From Flectobacillus major DSM 103 (GTDB taxonomy: Bacteria; Bacteroidota; Bacteroidia; Cytophagales; Spirosomataceae): a DNA stretch of 64,000 bases. How positions within the stretch are numbered: the first letter of the stretch is position 1; every line of letters starts with the position of its first letter. The notes beneath the pieces were generated by a model. The model ran no database searches, was not told where the DNA came from, and saw nothing but the letters and a program-made list of their open reading frames with translations. A program made the position numbers and the translations under genes. Below, one piece after another: positions 28,701-38,154 of this stretch. Where the stretch lies: NCBI RefSeq assembly GCF_000427405.1, contig NZ_KE386491.1:1905001-1969000 (forward strand), read 5' to 3'.

Positions 28701-28731
28701 ACAAAAATACAATCGAAGGTAATTTTTTCAT
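25708..28731 (-). CDS. Large exported tetratricopeptide-repeat protein
   Basis: About 1007 residues consisting almost wholly of TPR units (for example YARAIDYLSKSSKSDEAAQYRLG, YEQALKYYDLAYRSNKSDRDYALY, YSQAISAYSRLIMERPKSS), covering roughly residues 30-1000. The start I chose (ATG at 28731, MKKLPSIVFLSLAASCSIS) gives a signal peptide; an upstream ATG at 28758 adds nine residues. A Cys-Ser pair in the signal region could be a lipobox but is not canonical. TPR arrays of this size form superhelical scaffolds, and some repeats resemble YbgF/BamD-type envelope proteins. It heads a unit with the outer-membrane barrel gene. Confidence 0.85.
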   Translation of the reverse strand: MKKLPSIVFLSLAASCSISNSQLYAQSTLNYSEVNIHFRNGQEYFESKSYEAARAEFQLYLSSDRNFLDKNDPNTAWAQYYIIMCSLYMNRAETELLADRFVREHPEHTVSSTLFREIGNYFFDNGDYARAIDYLSKSSKSDEAAQYRLGIAHFTLQNYSNALSIFNRLKESSNPEFGPSAAYYAGVIQFRAKHYEEAIPDFKRAEQSSMYRSEMPSWIANAYYRQGKLTEMLAYTEPILREKNSGRKLEDVALLTAEVYFQQGNFEKASYYYGVYKNYKSQGMLPAVAYRYGYSLYKTNQFVPATEQLRNVAAVKDTLGQYSAFVLGICYQKSNNLNYALGAFDQASKLTFNKTVKEEATFNYAKVLLDLGRGGESVKAFETFLAQYPGSRLEDEANELISEAYLASNNYLAALAYIEGLKKRTTRTNLAYQRIAYNQGVKRYNEEAYLESITFFDKSLRMPENPELRYSATFWKAEALSAEKRFQEAVNYYQSLINTNDVRTVNLAELQQKSRYSVAYAYYNLKDYDKANIYFKEFTDRQATKDSQTYQDAIVRLADTYYAKRNYEQALKYYDLAYRSNKSDRDYALYQKGMIQILLKDEAGGKKTLDDVTKQFPESIYLDKSLFQTAENELQNQRYSQAISAYSRLIMERPKSSLVPLALIKRASAFVSLNKLENAVLDYKYILKYYPTEPESKDALNGLQEALTTLDRPEEFGVILADYQKANPLDTSVISREYELAKNLFYKDAFDKAIPALKEYVRKYPNANDVYEANYLIAEAYIKLNNKQEALRYYYIVIAENKFKNVNKAVAKAAQIEFEGTNYVRAITNYKTLLSLAIDKKDVQTSLIGLMESYYNTPKSDSTLYFARQIINNGDVILGAKSKANLYIGRIYMQQGDLVRATEAFNQTIAIAKDDLGGEAQIMLAKMLYNEKKYKESSDMIMNKFRTDFAAVSDPVIGKAYLLLADNFIAMDNIVQARTTLNSIINNLPDEQSVEQARLKLRSIERR

Positions 28732-28791
28732 TAGAAATATTTTTTGGGATATTGTCAACTTATAAGATATGCGTTATAAGCCGAAATTTTA

Positions 28792-28823
28792 TTTGTTTAA
28801 CAAGTGAGGCTTTACTACTTTCA
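28792..28823 (+). promoter_or_regulatory. Candidate promoter of the M61 peptidase gene
   Basis: TTTG at 28792-28795, a 20-bp spacer, then TACTTTCA at 28816-28823, one change in the TTTG half of the -7 box. The leader would be about 27 nt. Confidence 0.35.
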
Positions 28824-28856
28824 CGTTTTAAAAACGCAAAATGTAAACGTTAAATT

Positions 28857-30656
28857 ATGAAAAAAATCTCATTTTTCGCTATTTGCTTACTGCTTAGCTT
28901 CATTTCATCAGCACAAACTAACAAACAACAACCCAAGATTGAGTATTTCTTATCGATGGAAAAACCTCAGTCTCATTACTTTGATGTAGTGGTACAAGTT
29001 TCAAACATCGATGCAAAAACTAAACAACAGGGTTTTGTCGATTTTAAGATGGCCGTATGGACACCGGGTTCGTACTTGGTGCGTGAATATGCCAAAAACG
29101 TAGAATCGGTGTCTGCCTCTAGTGGTAATTTACCAGTAAATGCCGAAAAAATCAACAAAAATACTTGGCGTGTCAAAATTCAATCTTCTACTCAAGAATT
29201 GCGACTAAAATACAAAGTTTATGCTTATGAACTGTCCGTTCGTACCTCGTTTTTGGACGATTCTCATGGTTATTTAAACCCTGCGAGTGTTTTTGTTTAT
29301 GTTAATGATTGGAAAAACCTTCCTTCTACCTTAAAAATCAACCCTTACCAAGGATGGAACACGATTTCAACAGGGTTGAAAAGCCTTGGTAATAATACCT
29401 TCCAAGCTGAAAACCTCGATATTCTTATTGACTCTCCTATAGAGATTGGTACACAAAAAGTTCTTTCTTTCGACTTAAATGGTATTCCTCACAAAATAGC
29501 CATGTATGGCGAGGCCAAATACGATGCTGCCAAAGTAACCGATGATATTAAAAAGGTGTGTGCTTCGGCTACTTCGGTGGTTGGCGAACACCCTTGCAAA
29601 GATTATACTTTCTTGATTCATAATTTGGCCGCTGGTGGTGGTGGTTTAGAACACCTTAATTCTACAACTTGCCAAACGTCGAGAACTAGTTACGAAAATG
29701 AAAAAGCTTATAAAGGCTTTCTTAGCTTGATTGCTCATGAATATTTTCACCTTTGGAATGTAAAAAGAATCAGACCTAAAGCTCTTGGGCCTTTCGATTA
29801 TGAAAACGAAAATTACACACATATGCTTTGGTTTTCGGAAGGTTGTACAAGTTTTTACCAAAACTATATTTTAAGAAGAGCTTCGGTTTTCTCGCCAGAA
29901 GAATACATCAATTCGTATGTCGGTGAAATCAACGTTATCGAAAACCAACCAGGCAATGCCGTTCAGTCGGTAGCTGAGTCTAGCTGGGATGCGTGGATTA
30001 AGTATTACCGTCCAAACGAAAACTCAAGAAATAGCACAGTTTCGTATTATGACAAAGGTGCTGTCTTAGGGGGTATTCTAAATCTCGAAATACTGGCTTC
30101 TACAAAAGGTGCTAAAAACCTCGACGATGTTATGAGATACCTTTACCAAACCTATTACAAAAAATTAGGTCGTGGCTTTACTGACGAAGAGTTCAAGGCT
30201 GCTGTTAATTTGGTTTCGGGTAAAGACCTAAAAGATTTCTTCCAGAAATATATTTTTGGTACTGAAGAAATTCCTTATAATGATTACTTAAAAGCAGTAG
30301 GTATGCAATTGATAGATGCCAATGCCAATAATAACAGTGCTTTTTTAGGTGCAGACGTTCGTGCGGGTTCGCCTCGTATTACAGCGGTAAGAAAAGATTC
30401 TCCAGCCTATAACGATGGTCTAAATGTTGGTGACGAAATCCTCTCAATCGATGACAATAAAGTTGACGATTTGAATAAGTTTGTAGCAACCAAAAAAATT
30501 GGTGATGTTATTCAGGTAAAAGTAAAAAGAGATGGTTTAGAAAAAACCTATTCGGTTACTTTAAGCAAAAGCCCTATTAAAAACTATAAGATTGAGGCTC
30601 TTCCTAATAGCACCGAAAGCCAACAGGCTCTTTACAAAAAATGGTTGTTTATTTAA
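28857..30656 (+). CDS. M61 glycyl-aminopeptidase-family peptidase with PDZ domain
   Basis: The 599-residue protein has a signal peptide (MKKISFFAICLLLSFISSAQ), an N-terminal beta domain and an M61 catalytic domain with the zinc motif HEYFH at 294-298 in AHEYFHLWNVKRIRP and the downstream Glu in WFSEGCTSFYQ. A PDZ domain follows (about 480-575: SPAYNDGLNVGDEILSIDDNKVDDL). M61 enzymes are related to leukotriene A4 hydrolase-type metallopeptidases; substrates in Bacteroidota are unknown. Likely periplasmic. It is transcribed divergently from the TPR/barrel unit. Confidence 0.93.
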   Translation: MKKISFFAICLLLSFISSAQTNKQQPKIEYFLSMEKPQSHYFDVVVQVSNIDAKTKQQGFVDFKMAVWTPGSYLVREYAKNVESVSASSGNLPVNAEKINKNTWRVKIQSSTQELRLKYKVYAYELSVRTSFLDDSHGYLNPASVFVYVNDWKNLPSTLKINPYQGWNTISTGLKSLGNNTFQAENLDILIDSPIEIGTQKVLSFDLNGIPHKIAMYGEAKYDAAKVTDDIKKVCASATSVVGEHPCKDYTFLIHNLAAGGGGLEHLNSTTCQTSRTSYENEKAYKGFLSLIAHEYFHLWNVKRIRPKALGPFDYENENYTHMLWFSEGCTSFYQNYILRRASVFSPEEYINSYVGEINVIENQPGNAVQSVAESSWDAWIKYYRPNENSRNSTVSYYDKGAVLGGILNLEILASTKGAKNLDDVMRYLYQTYYKKLGRGFTDEEFKAAVNLVSGKDLKDFFQKYIFGTEEIPYNDYLKAVGMQLIDANANNNSAFLGADVRAGSPRITAVRKDSPAYNDGLNVGDEILSIDDNKVDDLNKFVATKKIGDVIQVKVKRDGLEKTYSVTLSKSPIKNYKIEALPNSTESQQALYKKWLFI

Positions 30657-30671
30657 CAATCGTATTTTTTT

Positions 30672-30713
30672 AACAAAAATCCCGAGAAACTTATTCCTCG
30701 GGATTTTTTTGTT
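30672..30713. terminator. Bidirectional terminator between the M61 gene and the 79-residue gene
   Basis: AAAAATCCCGAG pairs with CTCGGGATTTTTTT around a 10-nt loop; the far end touches the stop codon of the convergent small gene. Confidence 0.85.
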
Positions 30714-30951
30714 AAAAAGGATTCAATGCTTCATTGAGGTCGTCGTACATAGCATGGAAACGGGCTATCACACGCTCCACAAACTCGTCGGTAATCAAAC
30801 TTCTCACTTCGTCTTCTCCTCCTACTTCTGTTTCTGCAATTTTGAAGGTCTGTTCTAAATCAGGCGTTTCAAACTTTACAAAGAACTTCCCATTCCATTT
30901 ATACAAAGAGACTTTACATTTTGGATTCGGAATATCGCCAATAAAATACAT
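30712..30951 (-). CDS. Conserved-looking hypothetical protein (79 aa)
   Basis: A small acidic soluble protein (MYFIGDIPNPKCKVSLYKWNGKF..., then FKIAETEVGGEDEVRSLITDEFVERVI). No signal peptide, membrane segment or known motif is visible. Coding is supported by its position: it starts 11 bp after the cyclophilin stop on the same strand and ends at a terminator, so it is probably translated from the same transcript. Function unknown. Confidence 0.7.
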   Translation of the reverse strand: MYFIGDIPNPKCKVSLYKWNGKFFVKFETPDLEQTFKIAETEVGGEDEVRSLITDEFVERVIARFHAMYDDLNEALNPF

Positions 30952-30962
30952 ATCTGATTGTA

Positions 30963-31409
30963 TTAAGCTTGTTCGTCTTCAATAATAGTAACGCTGATAA
31001 TCTTATCACCTTGTCTGATTTGGTCAATTACATCTAAGCCATCAATCACTCTGCCAAAACAAGTATGGTTACGGTCTAGGTGGGCGGTATTGCGACGGCT
31101 GTGACAAATAAAGAATTGTGAGCCTCCTGTATTTCTACCACGGTGAGCCATTGACAATACGCCACGGTCGTGGTACTGGTTATTGCCTGTCAATTCGCAG
31201 GGAATCGTATAACCTGGGCCACCAGCTCCTGTGCCTGTTGGGTCGCCACCTTGAATCATAAAATCTGGAATAACTCGGTGAAAAGTAACGCCATCATAAA
31301 ATCCTTTTTTCGATAAATCAACGAAATTTTTTACGTGGATTGGTGCATCCTCCTCATAAAAAGTTATGGTCATTAGACCTTTATCGGTCAACATTTCAGC
31401 TTTTAACAT
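30963..31409 (-). CDS. Peptidyl-prolyl cis-trans isomerase, cyclophilin type
   Basis: The 148-residue protein is a compact cyclophilin: FHRVIPDFMIQGGDPTGTGAGGPGY and RGVLSMAHRGRNTGGSQFFICHSRRNTAHLDRNHTCFGRVIDGLDVID hold the usual active-site Arg (FHRVI), Gln-Gly-Gly and Phe-Phe-Ile-Cys stretches; the usual tryptophan is His in this bacterial type. It isomerises Xaa-Pro bonds and helps protein folding. There is no signal peptide, so it is cytoplasmic. It is followed by a 79-residue hypothetical gene in an apparent operon. Confidence 0.93.
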   Translation of the reverse strand: MLKAEMLTDKGLMTITFYEEDAPIHVKNFVDLSKKGFYDGVTFHRVIPDFMIQGGDPTGTGAGGPGYTIPCELTGNNQYHDRGVLSMAHRGRNTGGSQFFICHSRRNTAHLDRNHTCFGRVIDGLDVIDQIRQGDKIISVTIIEDEQA

Positions 31410-31487
31410 ACTTATTTAATATTAAAGATTGTTATACAATTGGGTTGCAAAGTTAAAACATCTCGTTTACTTTTCATGATATTCTGG

Positions 31488-31811
31488 CTATATCTTTACC
31501 TTTCCTCGAATAATGTCAAAAAACATCAGAAAGTCACTAGCCAGGCTATACAAGGGGTATTGAAAAGTAGCAGGGCGATTCTTTTCAAAAAAGAAATGAC
31601 CCACCCAAGCAAACCCATAACCCACCACAGGTATCGCCCAAAGCAATTGCCAAGCACCCAACAAACAAATTCCTAAGAGAAACAGTATTACTAAGGCTGT
31701 TCCAATAAAATGCAGTAATTTTGAGATAGGGTTTTGATGCTCGCTCAAATAAAAAACATAAAACTCTTTCAATCGTTTATATCTTATTATACCATCAACT
31801 TTATTTTCCAT
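31488..31811 (-). CDS. DUF962 / Mpo1-like membrane protein
   Basis: The 107-residue protein matches the DUF962 family: FYVFYLSEHQNPISKLLHFIGT, two membrane helices (about 38-70) and the signature GYGFAWVGHFFFEKNRPATFQYPLYSLASDFLMF. Yeast Mpo1 of this family is an Fe2+-dependent dioxygenase acting on 2-hydroxy fatty acids; conserved histidines are present here. The bacterial substrate is not known. It is divergent from the TPR lipoprotein gene, with only 17 bp between start codons. Confidence 0.85.
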   Translation of the reverse strand: MENKVDGIIRYKRLKEFYVFYLSEHQNPISKLLHFIGTALVILFLLGICLLGAWQLLWAIPVVGYGFAWVGHFFFEKNRPATFQYPLYSLASDFLMFFDIIRGKVKI

Positions 31812-31828
31812 TTTATTACTTTTTAAAG

Positions 31829-32755
31829 ATGAAACATAATATTACCAGCAATTTAGCTAAAATTATCATTATATTCCCTCTTTTATTGTTGTTAGGGTGT
31901 GGTACCGACAAAAAAGAAGAAGCTATCAAATTTTTTAAAAGAGGAAACTACAAACTAAAAGACCGAGAGTACGAAGAAGCGATTCATTGGTATGGAGAAG
32001 CTATTATCAAAAACCCAGATTTTGCCGATATTTATAACAATCGTGGGTTAGCTTATCAGAAAAGTGACAAACTTGAAAAGGCATTAGAAGATTATAACAA
32101 AGCACTGGAGGTTGATGCAAAATTTTGGGAAGCCTATTACAATCGTGCAGAATTGTTTTTTGCCTTAGGCAATTTTAAAGCCAGTCTTCAGGACTTAACC
32201 AAAATTGCTAAAGTTTATAAAGACTCTAGTTTTTATTTCGTAAGCTTGGGTAATACCAAAACCCAACTCAACGACCTGTCGGGTGCTACAGCCGACTACG
32301 AGCGAGCCATATTACTCAACCCCAAAAATGCCGACGCTTATACCAATCATGGCTATTTGTATTTTCAACAAAACAATTATCCTTTGGCTCAAATCGACTT
32401 TGAAAAAGCTTTGGCTATCAACCCAAAACAAGATTTTGCGCTCAATAACCTAGCTTTTATTTTAGGTGAAAAAGGTCAATATAAAGAAGCACTGGTTTTG
32501 GTAGACAAAGCTATTTTCTTAAAACCTGCTCAGCCTTATTATCTCAACAACAAAGGTTATATCCTTTTACAACTTGGGCAGCTAGAGCCAGCCAAGGAGG
32601 CTATTGAACACTCGCTCAGAATTGAAGGTAACAATGCTTTTGCTTTACGCAACCTAGGATTATATTATACAAAAAAAGGGGATACTCAAAAAGCTCAAGA
32701 ATTGTTAACCAAAGCAAAAGCAATTAATCCAGCGATTAGTTTTGGGCAAAAATAG
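31829..32755 (+). CDS. TPR lipoprotein
   Basis: The 308-residue protein has a lipoprotein signal (KIIIIFPLLLLLGCGTDKK; lipobox LLGC, Cys24 as the likely lipidated residue). It is followed by about eight TPR units (for example YEEAIHWYGEAIIKNPDFADIYNNRGLAY, AKEAIEHSLRIEGNNAFALRNLGL). TPR lipoproteins act as envelope scaffolds; no partner is evident. The start lies 18 bp from the divergent DUF962 start, so both share one promoter region. Terminator at 32888-32931. Confidence 0.88.
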   Translation: MKHNITSNLAKIIIIFPLLLLLGCGTDKKEEAIKFFKRGNYKLKDREYEEAIHWYGEAIIKNPDFADIYNNRGLAYQKSDKLEKALEDYNKALEVDAKFWEAYYNRAELFFALGNFKASLQDLTKIAKVYKDSSFYFVSLGNTKTQLNDLSGATADYERAILLNPKNADAYTNHGYLYFQQNNYPLAQIDFEKALAINPKQDFALNNLAFILGEKGQYKEALVLVDKAIFLKPAQPYYLNNKGYILLQLGQLEPAKEAIEHSLRIEGNNAFALRNLGLYYTKKGDTQKAQELLTKAKAINPAISFGQK

Positions 32756-32887
32756 ACTATTATTTGTAGACAAATGCAGTTTGGTTGAGGCGTATTGAAC
32801 ACAAAATGTAATATCTCAAAATAATACAACAAAACACAAGTGTTTTCTCGGCAATTATCGATACATGACTTAGAATAATTATATTTT

Positions 32888-32931
32888 CCAATAAAAAAAG
32901 GAACTGATTTTTCAGTTCCTTTTTTTATTGG
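32888..32931. terminator. Terminator after the TPR lipoprotein gene
   Basis: A perfect 20-bp stem (GGAACTGA core with A7/T7 and CCAAT/ATTGG outside) around TTTT. It is about 130 bp after the stop; both strands have a T run, so it can also stop minus-strand transcripts. Confidence 0.85.
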
Positions 32932-32999
32932 AATAGCCTATTAATCATTTTTGGAGGGTTATTTTTCTCGAATTTCACCTTAAAAATGCTTTTCCGAAC

Positions 33000-33060
33000 C
33001 GCCTGAGAATCGTGTATTTGAAGGTATTCTAGGTATTTGTACAGAATATTCGATTCTCAG
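33000..33060. repeat. CTGAGAATCG palindromic repeat, copy 3 (complete)
   Basis: CTGAGAATCG at 33003-33012 and its exact complement CGATTCTCAG at 33051-33060 bound a 38-bp middle containing CAGAATATTC. The copy at 12471 shares both ends and the middle motif. It starts 21 bp beyond the menD stop on the minus strand. Confidence 0.65.
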
Positions 33061-33081
33061 AAAACTGTATTTTAGGCATAT

Positions 33082-34800
33082 TTACCTCGCAGGCATCACA
33101 AACGAACGTTTATATTGCTTAAACATTTCGGCATTAACTTTGGCATCGGTTTGTACCTCAAGCAACTGGGGCGAATCAGTAATCTGCATGATTCTGCTAA
33201 CGGCTTCGGTAAGTTGACCAAAATTAGTAGCCAGAAAATAATCAAGTCCCGACTCCTTAGCAGTAAGTTCTGCGGTAAAATTTTGTTGGGTTTCAAAGTA
33301 ACCCTCTAGCTCAGGCTGCTTACTTGGCCCATCAATCATTCTAAAAATAACACCTCCATGATTATTCATCAAAATAATTTTGAGATTGGCGGGCAGGTAA
33401 ATATTCCAAAGAGCATTTCGGTCGTAGAAAAAAGCAACATCCCCCACCAACAAATATACGGGTTGGTCTGTAGCAAGGGCTGCCCCTACCGCAGTACTTA
33501 CACAGCCATCTATACCACTTGTACCCCTGTTAGCAAACACTTCAATATTTTTATGGGTATCTATTCCAATATGATTGGTATAGCGTACTGCCATAGAGTT
33601 GGCAACGTGTAATTGACAGTTATGAGGTAAACTATCAATGATTTGCTTATAAGCATATAACTCGTGCCAAGTACCTATATCAGTCAAAAACTGTTCGCAA
33701 TGTTGTTGAGCTTTCCATTGGTATTTTTGCCAAGCAGCCAAATACGACCCATCTCGTTCGTCGGAATCACCATTTTTAAAGGCTTCAAAATCTAAATCCT
33801 CCAATAGCCTATCAAAAAACACTTCTGGCTTCAGTGGAATACTATGTGTCAAAGATTGAAAAGTATCAATCAAATGCTCGTCGAGTTGCAAATGCCAATG
33901 CTCAACAGGTTTATTATTTCTAATAAACCCTTTAAAAGCTTTTGATATAAACGATTTACCAAATGTAATCAGAAGTTCGGGGGCAAGCTCGTCGAGTTCA
34001 TTATTGATAAACAAATCTTGCTTTGTGATAAAATCGCCCTGTAGGTTAGTAATCACATCGCCCAAGACTACTACATTAAATTCTTCTTGAAGCTTCTGTA
34101 AGGTTTTTGATAAAGCTTCGTTAGGTTTATCTTGTCCACCAGCTATCAGAATTTTGTCATATTGCTGAAAACGCTCTAACAGCTCAAACCAAACCGATTT
34201 AGGTAATTGAGTTTCAGTAGCAAATCGTTCAATAATTCGCTGAGGCTCAAACCTAATTGTTTCATCGGCAGTAGGGTAAAAAGGCTCTCGTAAGGGTACA
34301 TTAATATGTACAGGCCCTTTAGGGAAAGCATTAGCCAAATTAACGGCCTCATTCACGACTCGTTGGATATGCCACTGAGCATCGGGGTGAGTATAATCGG
34401 TGCCGAGGCTCCATGAGGCCTTCACATGTTTGCCAAAGATAGTATCCTGAAAAATTGTTTGGCCATCATGCTGATGAATCCATTCTGCGGGGCGATCGGC
34501 AGTAAGAATGATAAGAGGAATTTCCTGAAAAAAAGCTTCAGCTACCGCTGGGGCATAATTGTATGCCGCCGAGCCAGAGGTACAGCAAATAGCCACGGGC
34601 CGCTCAGACACCTGAGCCATACCCATAGCGATAAAAGCAGCCGATCGTTCATCCGAAATTGAGCGAGTCCGAATTTTGGGATGCCTAACTAGTGCAATTG
34701 TAAGAGGGGCATTTCTTGAACCAGGTGAAATAACCGCTTCGGTTACGCCTTTCTGAGCAAGTATTTCGGCAATATTGATAATGGGTTGTAAAATCGCCAT
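33082..34800 (-). CDS. menD: 2-succinyl-5-enolpyruvyl-6-hydroxy-3-cyclohexene-1-carboxylate synthase
   Basis: The 572-residue protein is a ThDP-dependent MenD: ISPGSRNAPLTIAL, the activating Glu in the DERSAAFIAMGMAQ stretch, GSAAYNYAPAVAEAF and the C-terminal ThDP/Mg2+ region (FANRGTSGIDGCVSTAVGAAL, LVGDVAFFYDRNALWN). It joins 2-oxoglutarate to isochorismate in menaquinone synthesis, fitting a menaquinone-using Bacteroidota. Other men genes are not in the window. The start is at 34800; rpoD lies downstream-adjacent upstream in transcription order and has its own terminator. Confidence 0.96.
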   Translation of the reverse strand: MAILQPIINIAEILAQKGVTEAVISPGSRNAPLTIALVRHPKIRTRSISDERSAAFIAMGMAQVSERPVAICCTSGSAAYNYAPAVAEAFFQEIPLIILTADRPAEWIHQHDGQTIFQDTIFGKHVKASWSLGTDYTHPDAQWHIQRVVNEAVNLANAFPKGPVHINVPLREPFYPTADETIRFEPQRIIERFATETQLPKSVWFELLERFQQYDKILIAGGQDKPNEALSKTLQKLQEEFNVVVLGDVITNLQGDFITKQDLFINNELDELAPELLITFGKSFISKAFKGFIRNNKPVEHWHLQLDEHLIDTFQSLTHSIPLKPEVFFDRLLEDLDFEAFKNGDSDERDGSYLAAWQKYQWKAQQHCEQFLTDIGTWHELYAYKQIIDSLPHNCQLHVANSMAVRYTNHIGIDTHKNIEVFANRGTSGIDGCVSTAVGAALATDQPVYLLVGDVAFFYDRNALWNIYLPANLKIILMNNHGGVIFRMIDGPSKQPELEGYFETQQNFTAELTAKESGLDYFLATNFGQLTEAVSRIMQITDSPQLLEVQTDAKVNAEMFKQYKRSFVMPAR

Positions 34801-34835
34801 GATGATATATGCTAAAGATGGGTAAGTCTTATCAT

Positions 34836-34857
34836 AAAAAAAGCCTCTAAAAGAGGC
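34836..34857 (-). terminator. Terminator after rpoD
   Basis: GCCTCT-AAA-AGAGGC with A7 on the plus side, giving U7 in the minus transcript, 26 bp after the rpoD stop and upstream of menD. Confidence 0.8.
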
Positions 34858-34882
34858 TCAAAAATGCAATCTATAAAGCATC

Positions 34883-35746
34883 TTATCCTAAATAGGTTTT
34901 GAGTGCTTTACTACGTGAAGTATGTCTTAAACGACGAATCGCTTTTTCTTTGATTTGACGAACACGTTCGCGAGTCAAGTTAAATTTCTCACCGATTTCT
35001 TCCAGAGTCATGGCATGCTCACCATTCAATCCGAAATACAAAGTTACGACATCAGCCTCACGCTGAGTAAGGGTAGATAAAGCACGTTGTACCTCACGAC
35101 GAAGCGAGTCATTAATTAAGCCGCTGTCAGGTTTGTCTTCACCGTCATTTTCCAAAACGTCCAAAAGAGAGTTTTCTTCACCTTGTACAAATGGGGCATC
35201 CATAGATACATGACGGCCAGAGATTTTTAGGGTATCTACAACTTCGCCAGTTGTGATTTCTAATACTTCGGCCAATTCTTCTGGCGTAGGCTCACGTTCA
35301 AACTTTTGTTCAAGTTCAGAAAACGTTTTAGAAATTTTATTCAATGAACCAACCCTGTTCAATGGCAAACGAACAATACGAGACTGCTCGGCCAAAGCCT
35401 GAAGGATTGATTGACGAATCCACCATACTGCGTAAGATATAAATTTAAAACCACGAGTCTCATCGAAACGTTGTGCAGCCTTAATCAAACCTAAATTACC
35501 TTCATTGATAAGGTCACCTAAGCTTAGACCTTGGTTTTGATATTGTTTAGCAACGGACACTACAAAACGAAGGTTGGCCTTCGTTAGTCTTTCCAAAGAA
35601 AGTTGGTCTCCTTCACGAATCTTCTGAGCTAAAATAACCTCCTCCTCTGGCGTTAGCAAATCTACCTTGCCAATTTCTTGCAAATACTTGTCGAGCGACT
35701 GACTTTCTCGGTTGGTAATCTGCTTACTAATTTTTAGCTGTCTCAT
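34883..35746 (-). CDS. rpoD: Primary RNA polymerase sigma factor (sigma-70, short Bacteroidota type)
   Basis: The 287-residue protein has regions 1.2 ([21 protein letters not shown]), 2 ([47 protein letters not shown]), 3 and 4.2 ([30 protein letters not shown]). Region 1.1 is absent, as known for the Bacteroidota primary sigma, which reads the TTG/TAnnTTTG promoters seen across this window. It is the housekeeping sigma rather than an ECF factor because regions 1.2 and 3 are present. Transcribed alone. Confidence 0.95.
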   Translation of the reverse strand: MRQLKISKQITNRESQSLDKYLQEIGKVDLLTPEEEVILAQKIREGDQLSLERLTKANLRFVVSVAKQYQNQGLSLGDLINEGNLGLIKAAQRFDETRGFKFISYAVWWIRQSILQALAEQSRIVRLPLNRVGSLNKISKTFSELEQKFEREPTPEELAEVLEITTGEVVDTLKISGRHVSMDAPFVQGEENSLLDVLENDGEDKPDSGLINDSLRREVQRALSTLTQREADVVTLYFGLNGEHAMTLEEIGEKFNLTRERVRQIKEKAIRRLRHTSRSKALKTYLG

Positions 35747-35992
35747 ATTAGTTACTACCTCTTGATGTTCTTAGTAGGTTAACAATTATATTAATATTAC
35801 GAAATTGAGGAGTAAAAGATTGTTGTTAACCACGACAATGTTTTAATTCCCAAAAACAGTTTCCTGAAAAACCAGATACCAAACAGTTATATAAAGATGT
35901 ATTTTATCAAAATATAACTGTTTGGTAAGAAACAATTTTTATAATATGGTTTAATCTGTCTTCAGGATAACGTTAATATCTTTAACTTTGTT

Positions 35993-38122
35993 CTATTTCT
36001 TTTCTGGTTTTGGCAACAAAGCTTTTCTTGACAAACGATACTTACCTGTTTTCTTATCTACTTCAATCAATTTCACTTTTACTTCCTCTCCAATTTGAAG
36101 TACACCGTCCATTGTTTCGAGGCGTTCCCATTTAATTTCAGAAATATGCAATAAACCATCTTTTCCTGGCAAGAACTCAACAAATGCACCGAAAGGCATA
36201 ATTGATTTTACAACACCATCATAAATTTCGCCTTCTTCAGGAATTGTTACGATTCCTTTTACCATTTTCACAGCAATATCCATTGATGTTTTGTTGGCCG
36301 AGAAAATCGAAACATAACCACCATCTTCTTTTTCTTCGATAGTAACCGTTGCACCAGATTGTTTTTGAATATCTTGTACAATTTTACCACCTGGCCCAAT
36401 TACAGAACCAATTTGGTCTTTGAAGATTTTGATAACTGTAGCACGAGGAGTTTGTGGTTTGTAATCTTGTCTTGGTTCAGCGATAGCCTCCTTCATTTTT
36501 CCTAAGATATGAAGACGACCTCTTTTAGCTTGTTCTAAGGCTTCTACCAATACATCGTACGACAAACCATCCACTTTAATATCCATCTGACAAGCTGTGA
36601 TACCATTTTCAGTACCTGTAACTTTGAAGTCCATATCACCAAGGTGGTCTTCATCGCCCAAGATGTCCGATAAAACGGCATATTTACCTGTTTTCGGGTC
36701 ACTAATCAAACCCATAGCAATACCCGACACAGGAGCTTTGATAGGTACACCGGCATCCATCAACGCCAAAGTTCCAGCACAAACTGTCGCCATAGACGAA
36801 GAACCATTTGACTCTAAGATGTCAGAAACAACACGGATTGTATAAGGATTGTCAGCATCGGGAGGAAGCACTTTTTTCAAAGCACGCATCGCCAAGTTAC
36901 CATGACCAATTTCACGGCGACCAGGAGCACGGTTTGGTTTTACTTCGCCCGTAGAATAACCTGGGAAATTATAGTGCAACAAAAATCTGTTATAACCAGA
37001 AACCATTGCTTGGTCTACAATTTGTTCATCTAATTTTGTACCTAAAGTAACCGTTGTCAAAGATTGAGTTTCGCCACGAGTAAATACAGCCGAACCGTGT
37101 GGTGTTGGCAAATAATCTACTTCGCAAGTAATTTGACGAATTTCATCTAACTGACGGCCGTCAAGTCTGAAACGCTCGTTCAATACTAATTGACGGGCAG
37201 CTTCCTTTTCAATATCGTGGAAATACCACTTTGCCAAACTTTTGTTGACAGTAGTATCTTCTGGTAAAGAAGCAAAATATTCTTCTTCAATCGCTTTAAA
37301 AGATTCTTTTCTTCCGTTTTTGCTAGGGTTAGCCAATTTAGCTACTTCATAATAACGTTGGAAATAAGTATCCCAAAGGAAAGTTCTTAATTCTTCATCG
37401 TGTGTTTCGTGGCTATATACACGTTTTTCTGTTTTACCAGTCGCTGCTTCTAGTTCTTTCAAGCCAGCACATTGCACTTGGATAGCTTCATGAGCCAAAC
37501 GCAAAGCTTGCAACATATCGCTTTCCGAAACCTCGTTAGCTTCACCTTCTACCATCAAGATGTCGTTTGTATTAGCCGCTACGATAAGCTCTAATTCAGC
37601 ACCTTTTAATTCAGAAGTAGTTGGATTGACAATGTATTCGCCATTGATTTTGGCAACACGAACCTCCGAAATAGGGCCGTTGAAAGGAATATCTGAAACA
37701 GCTAAAGCAGCAGCAGCAGCCAAACCTACATAAGCATCTGGCAAAATCTCGGTATCAGCAGAAATCAAGTTAATCATTACTTGAGTATCTGCATGGAAGT
37801 CTGAAGGGAAAGTTGGACGCAAAGCACGGTCAACAAGACGGCTTACTAATACTTCATAATCAGACAACTTTGATTCTCTTCTAAGGAATCCACCAGGGAT
37901 TTTTCCTGCAGAAGCAAATTTTTCTTGGTAATCAACAGAAAGAGGTAAGAAATCTACTCCTTCCTTAGGTGTTTGGTTGGCAACCACTGTTGCCAAAAGC
38001 ATCATGTTTCCGCTTCTCACTACCACAGACCCATCTGCCTGCTTTGCGAGTTTGCCTGTTTCAATGGTAATTTCCTTACCATCGGGCATTGTGATTTTTT
38101 TCGTAATTACGTTAAACGACAT
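35993..38122 (-). CDS. pnp: Polyribonucleotide nucleotidyltransferase (PNPase)
   Basis: The 709-residue protein has two RNase PH domains (the first from [33 protein letters not shown], the catalytic second with [16 protein letters not shown]), then a KH domain (about 555-615: [22 protein letters not shown]) and an S1 domain (about 620-700: [33 protein letters not shown]). It degrades RNA phosphorolytically from the 3' end. It lies downstream of rpsO on the same strand, the same neighbour order as in many bacteria, but hairpins in between suggest partial separation. Confidence 0.97.
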   Translation of the reverse strand: MSFNVITKKITMPDGKEITIETGKLAKQADGSVVVRSGNMMLLATVVANQTPKEGVDFLPLSVDYQEKFASAGKIPGGFLRRESKLSDYEVLVSRLVDRALRPTFPSDFHADTQVMINLISADTEILPDAYVGLAAAAALAVSDIPFNGPISEVRVAKINGEYIVNPTTSELKGAELELIVAANTNDILMVEGEANEVSESDMLQALRLAHEAIQVQCAGLKELEAATGKTEKRVYSHETHDEELRTFLWDTYFQRYYEVAKLANPSKNGRKESFKAIEEEYFASLPEDTTVNKSLAKWYFHDIEKEAARQLVLNERFRLDGRQLDEIRQITCEVDYLPTPHGSAVFTRGETQSLTTVTLGTKLDEQIVDQAMVSGYNRFLLHYNFPGYSTGEVKPNRAPGRREIGHGNLAMRALKKVLPPDADNPYTIRVVSDILESNGSSSMATVCAGTLALMDAGVPIKAPVSGIAMGLISDPKTGKYAVLSDILGDEDHLGDMDFKVTGTENGITACQMDIKVDGLSYDVLVEALEQAKRGRLHILGKMKEAIAEPRQDYKPQTPRATVIKIFKDQIGSVIGPGGKIVQDIQKQSGATVTIEEKEDGGYVSIFSANKTSMDIAVKMVKGIVTIPEEGEIYDGVVKSIMPFGAFVEFLPGKDGLLHISEIKWERLETMDGVLQIGEEVKVKLIEVDKKTGKYRLSRKALLPKPEKK

Positions 38123-38154
38123 AAATAGTTTGCTTAGTACCTTTTACTTATATA

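Noticed and set aside
30592-30858. Plus-strand frame between the M61 gene and the 79-residue gene
   Set aside because: It covers the terminator and runs antisense to the 79-residue gene; no start context or motif.
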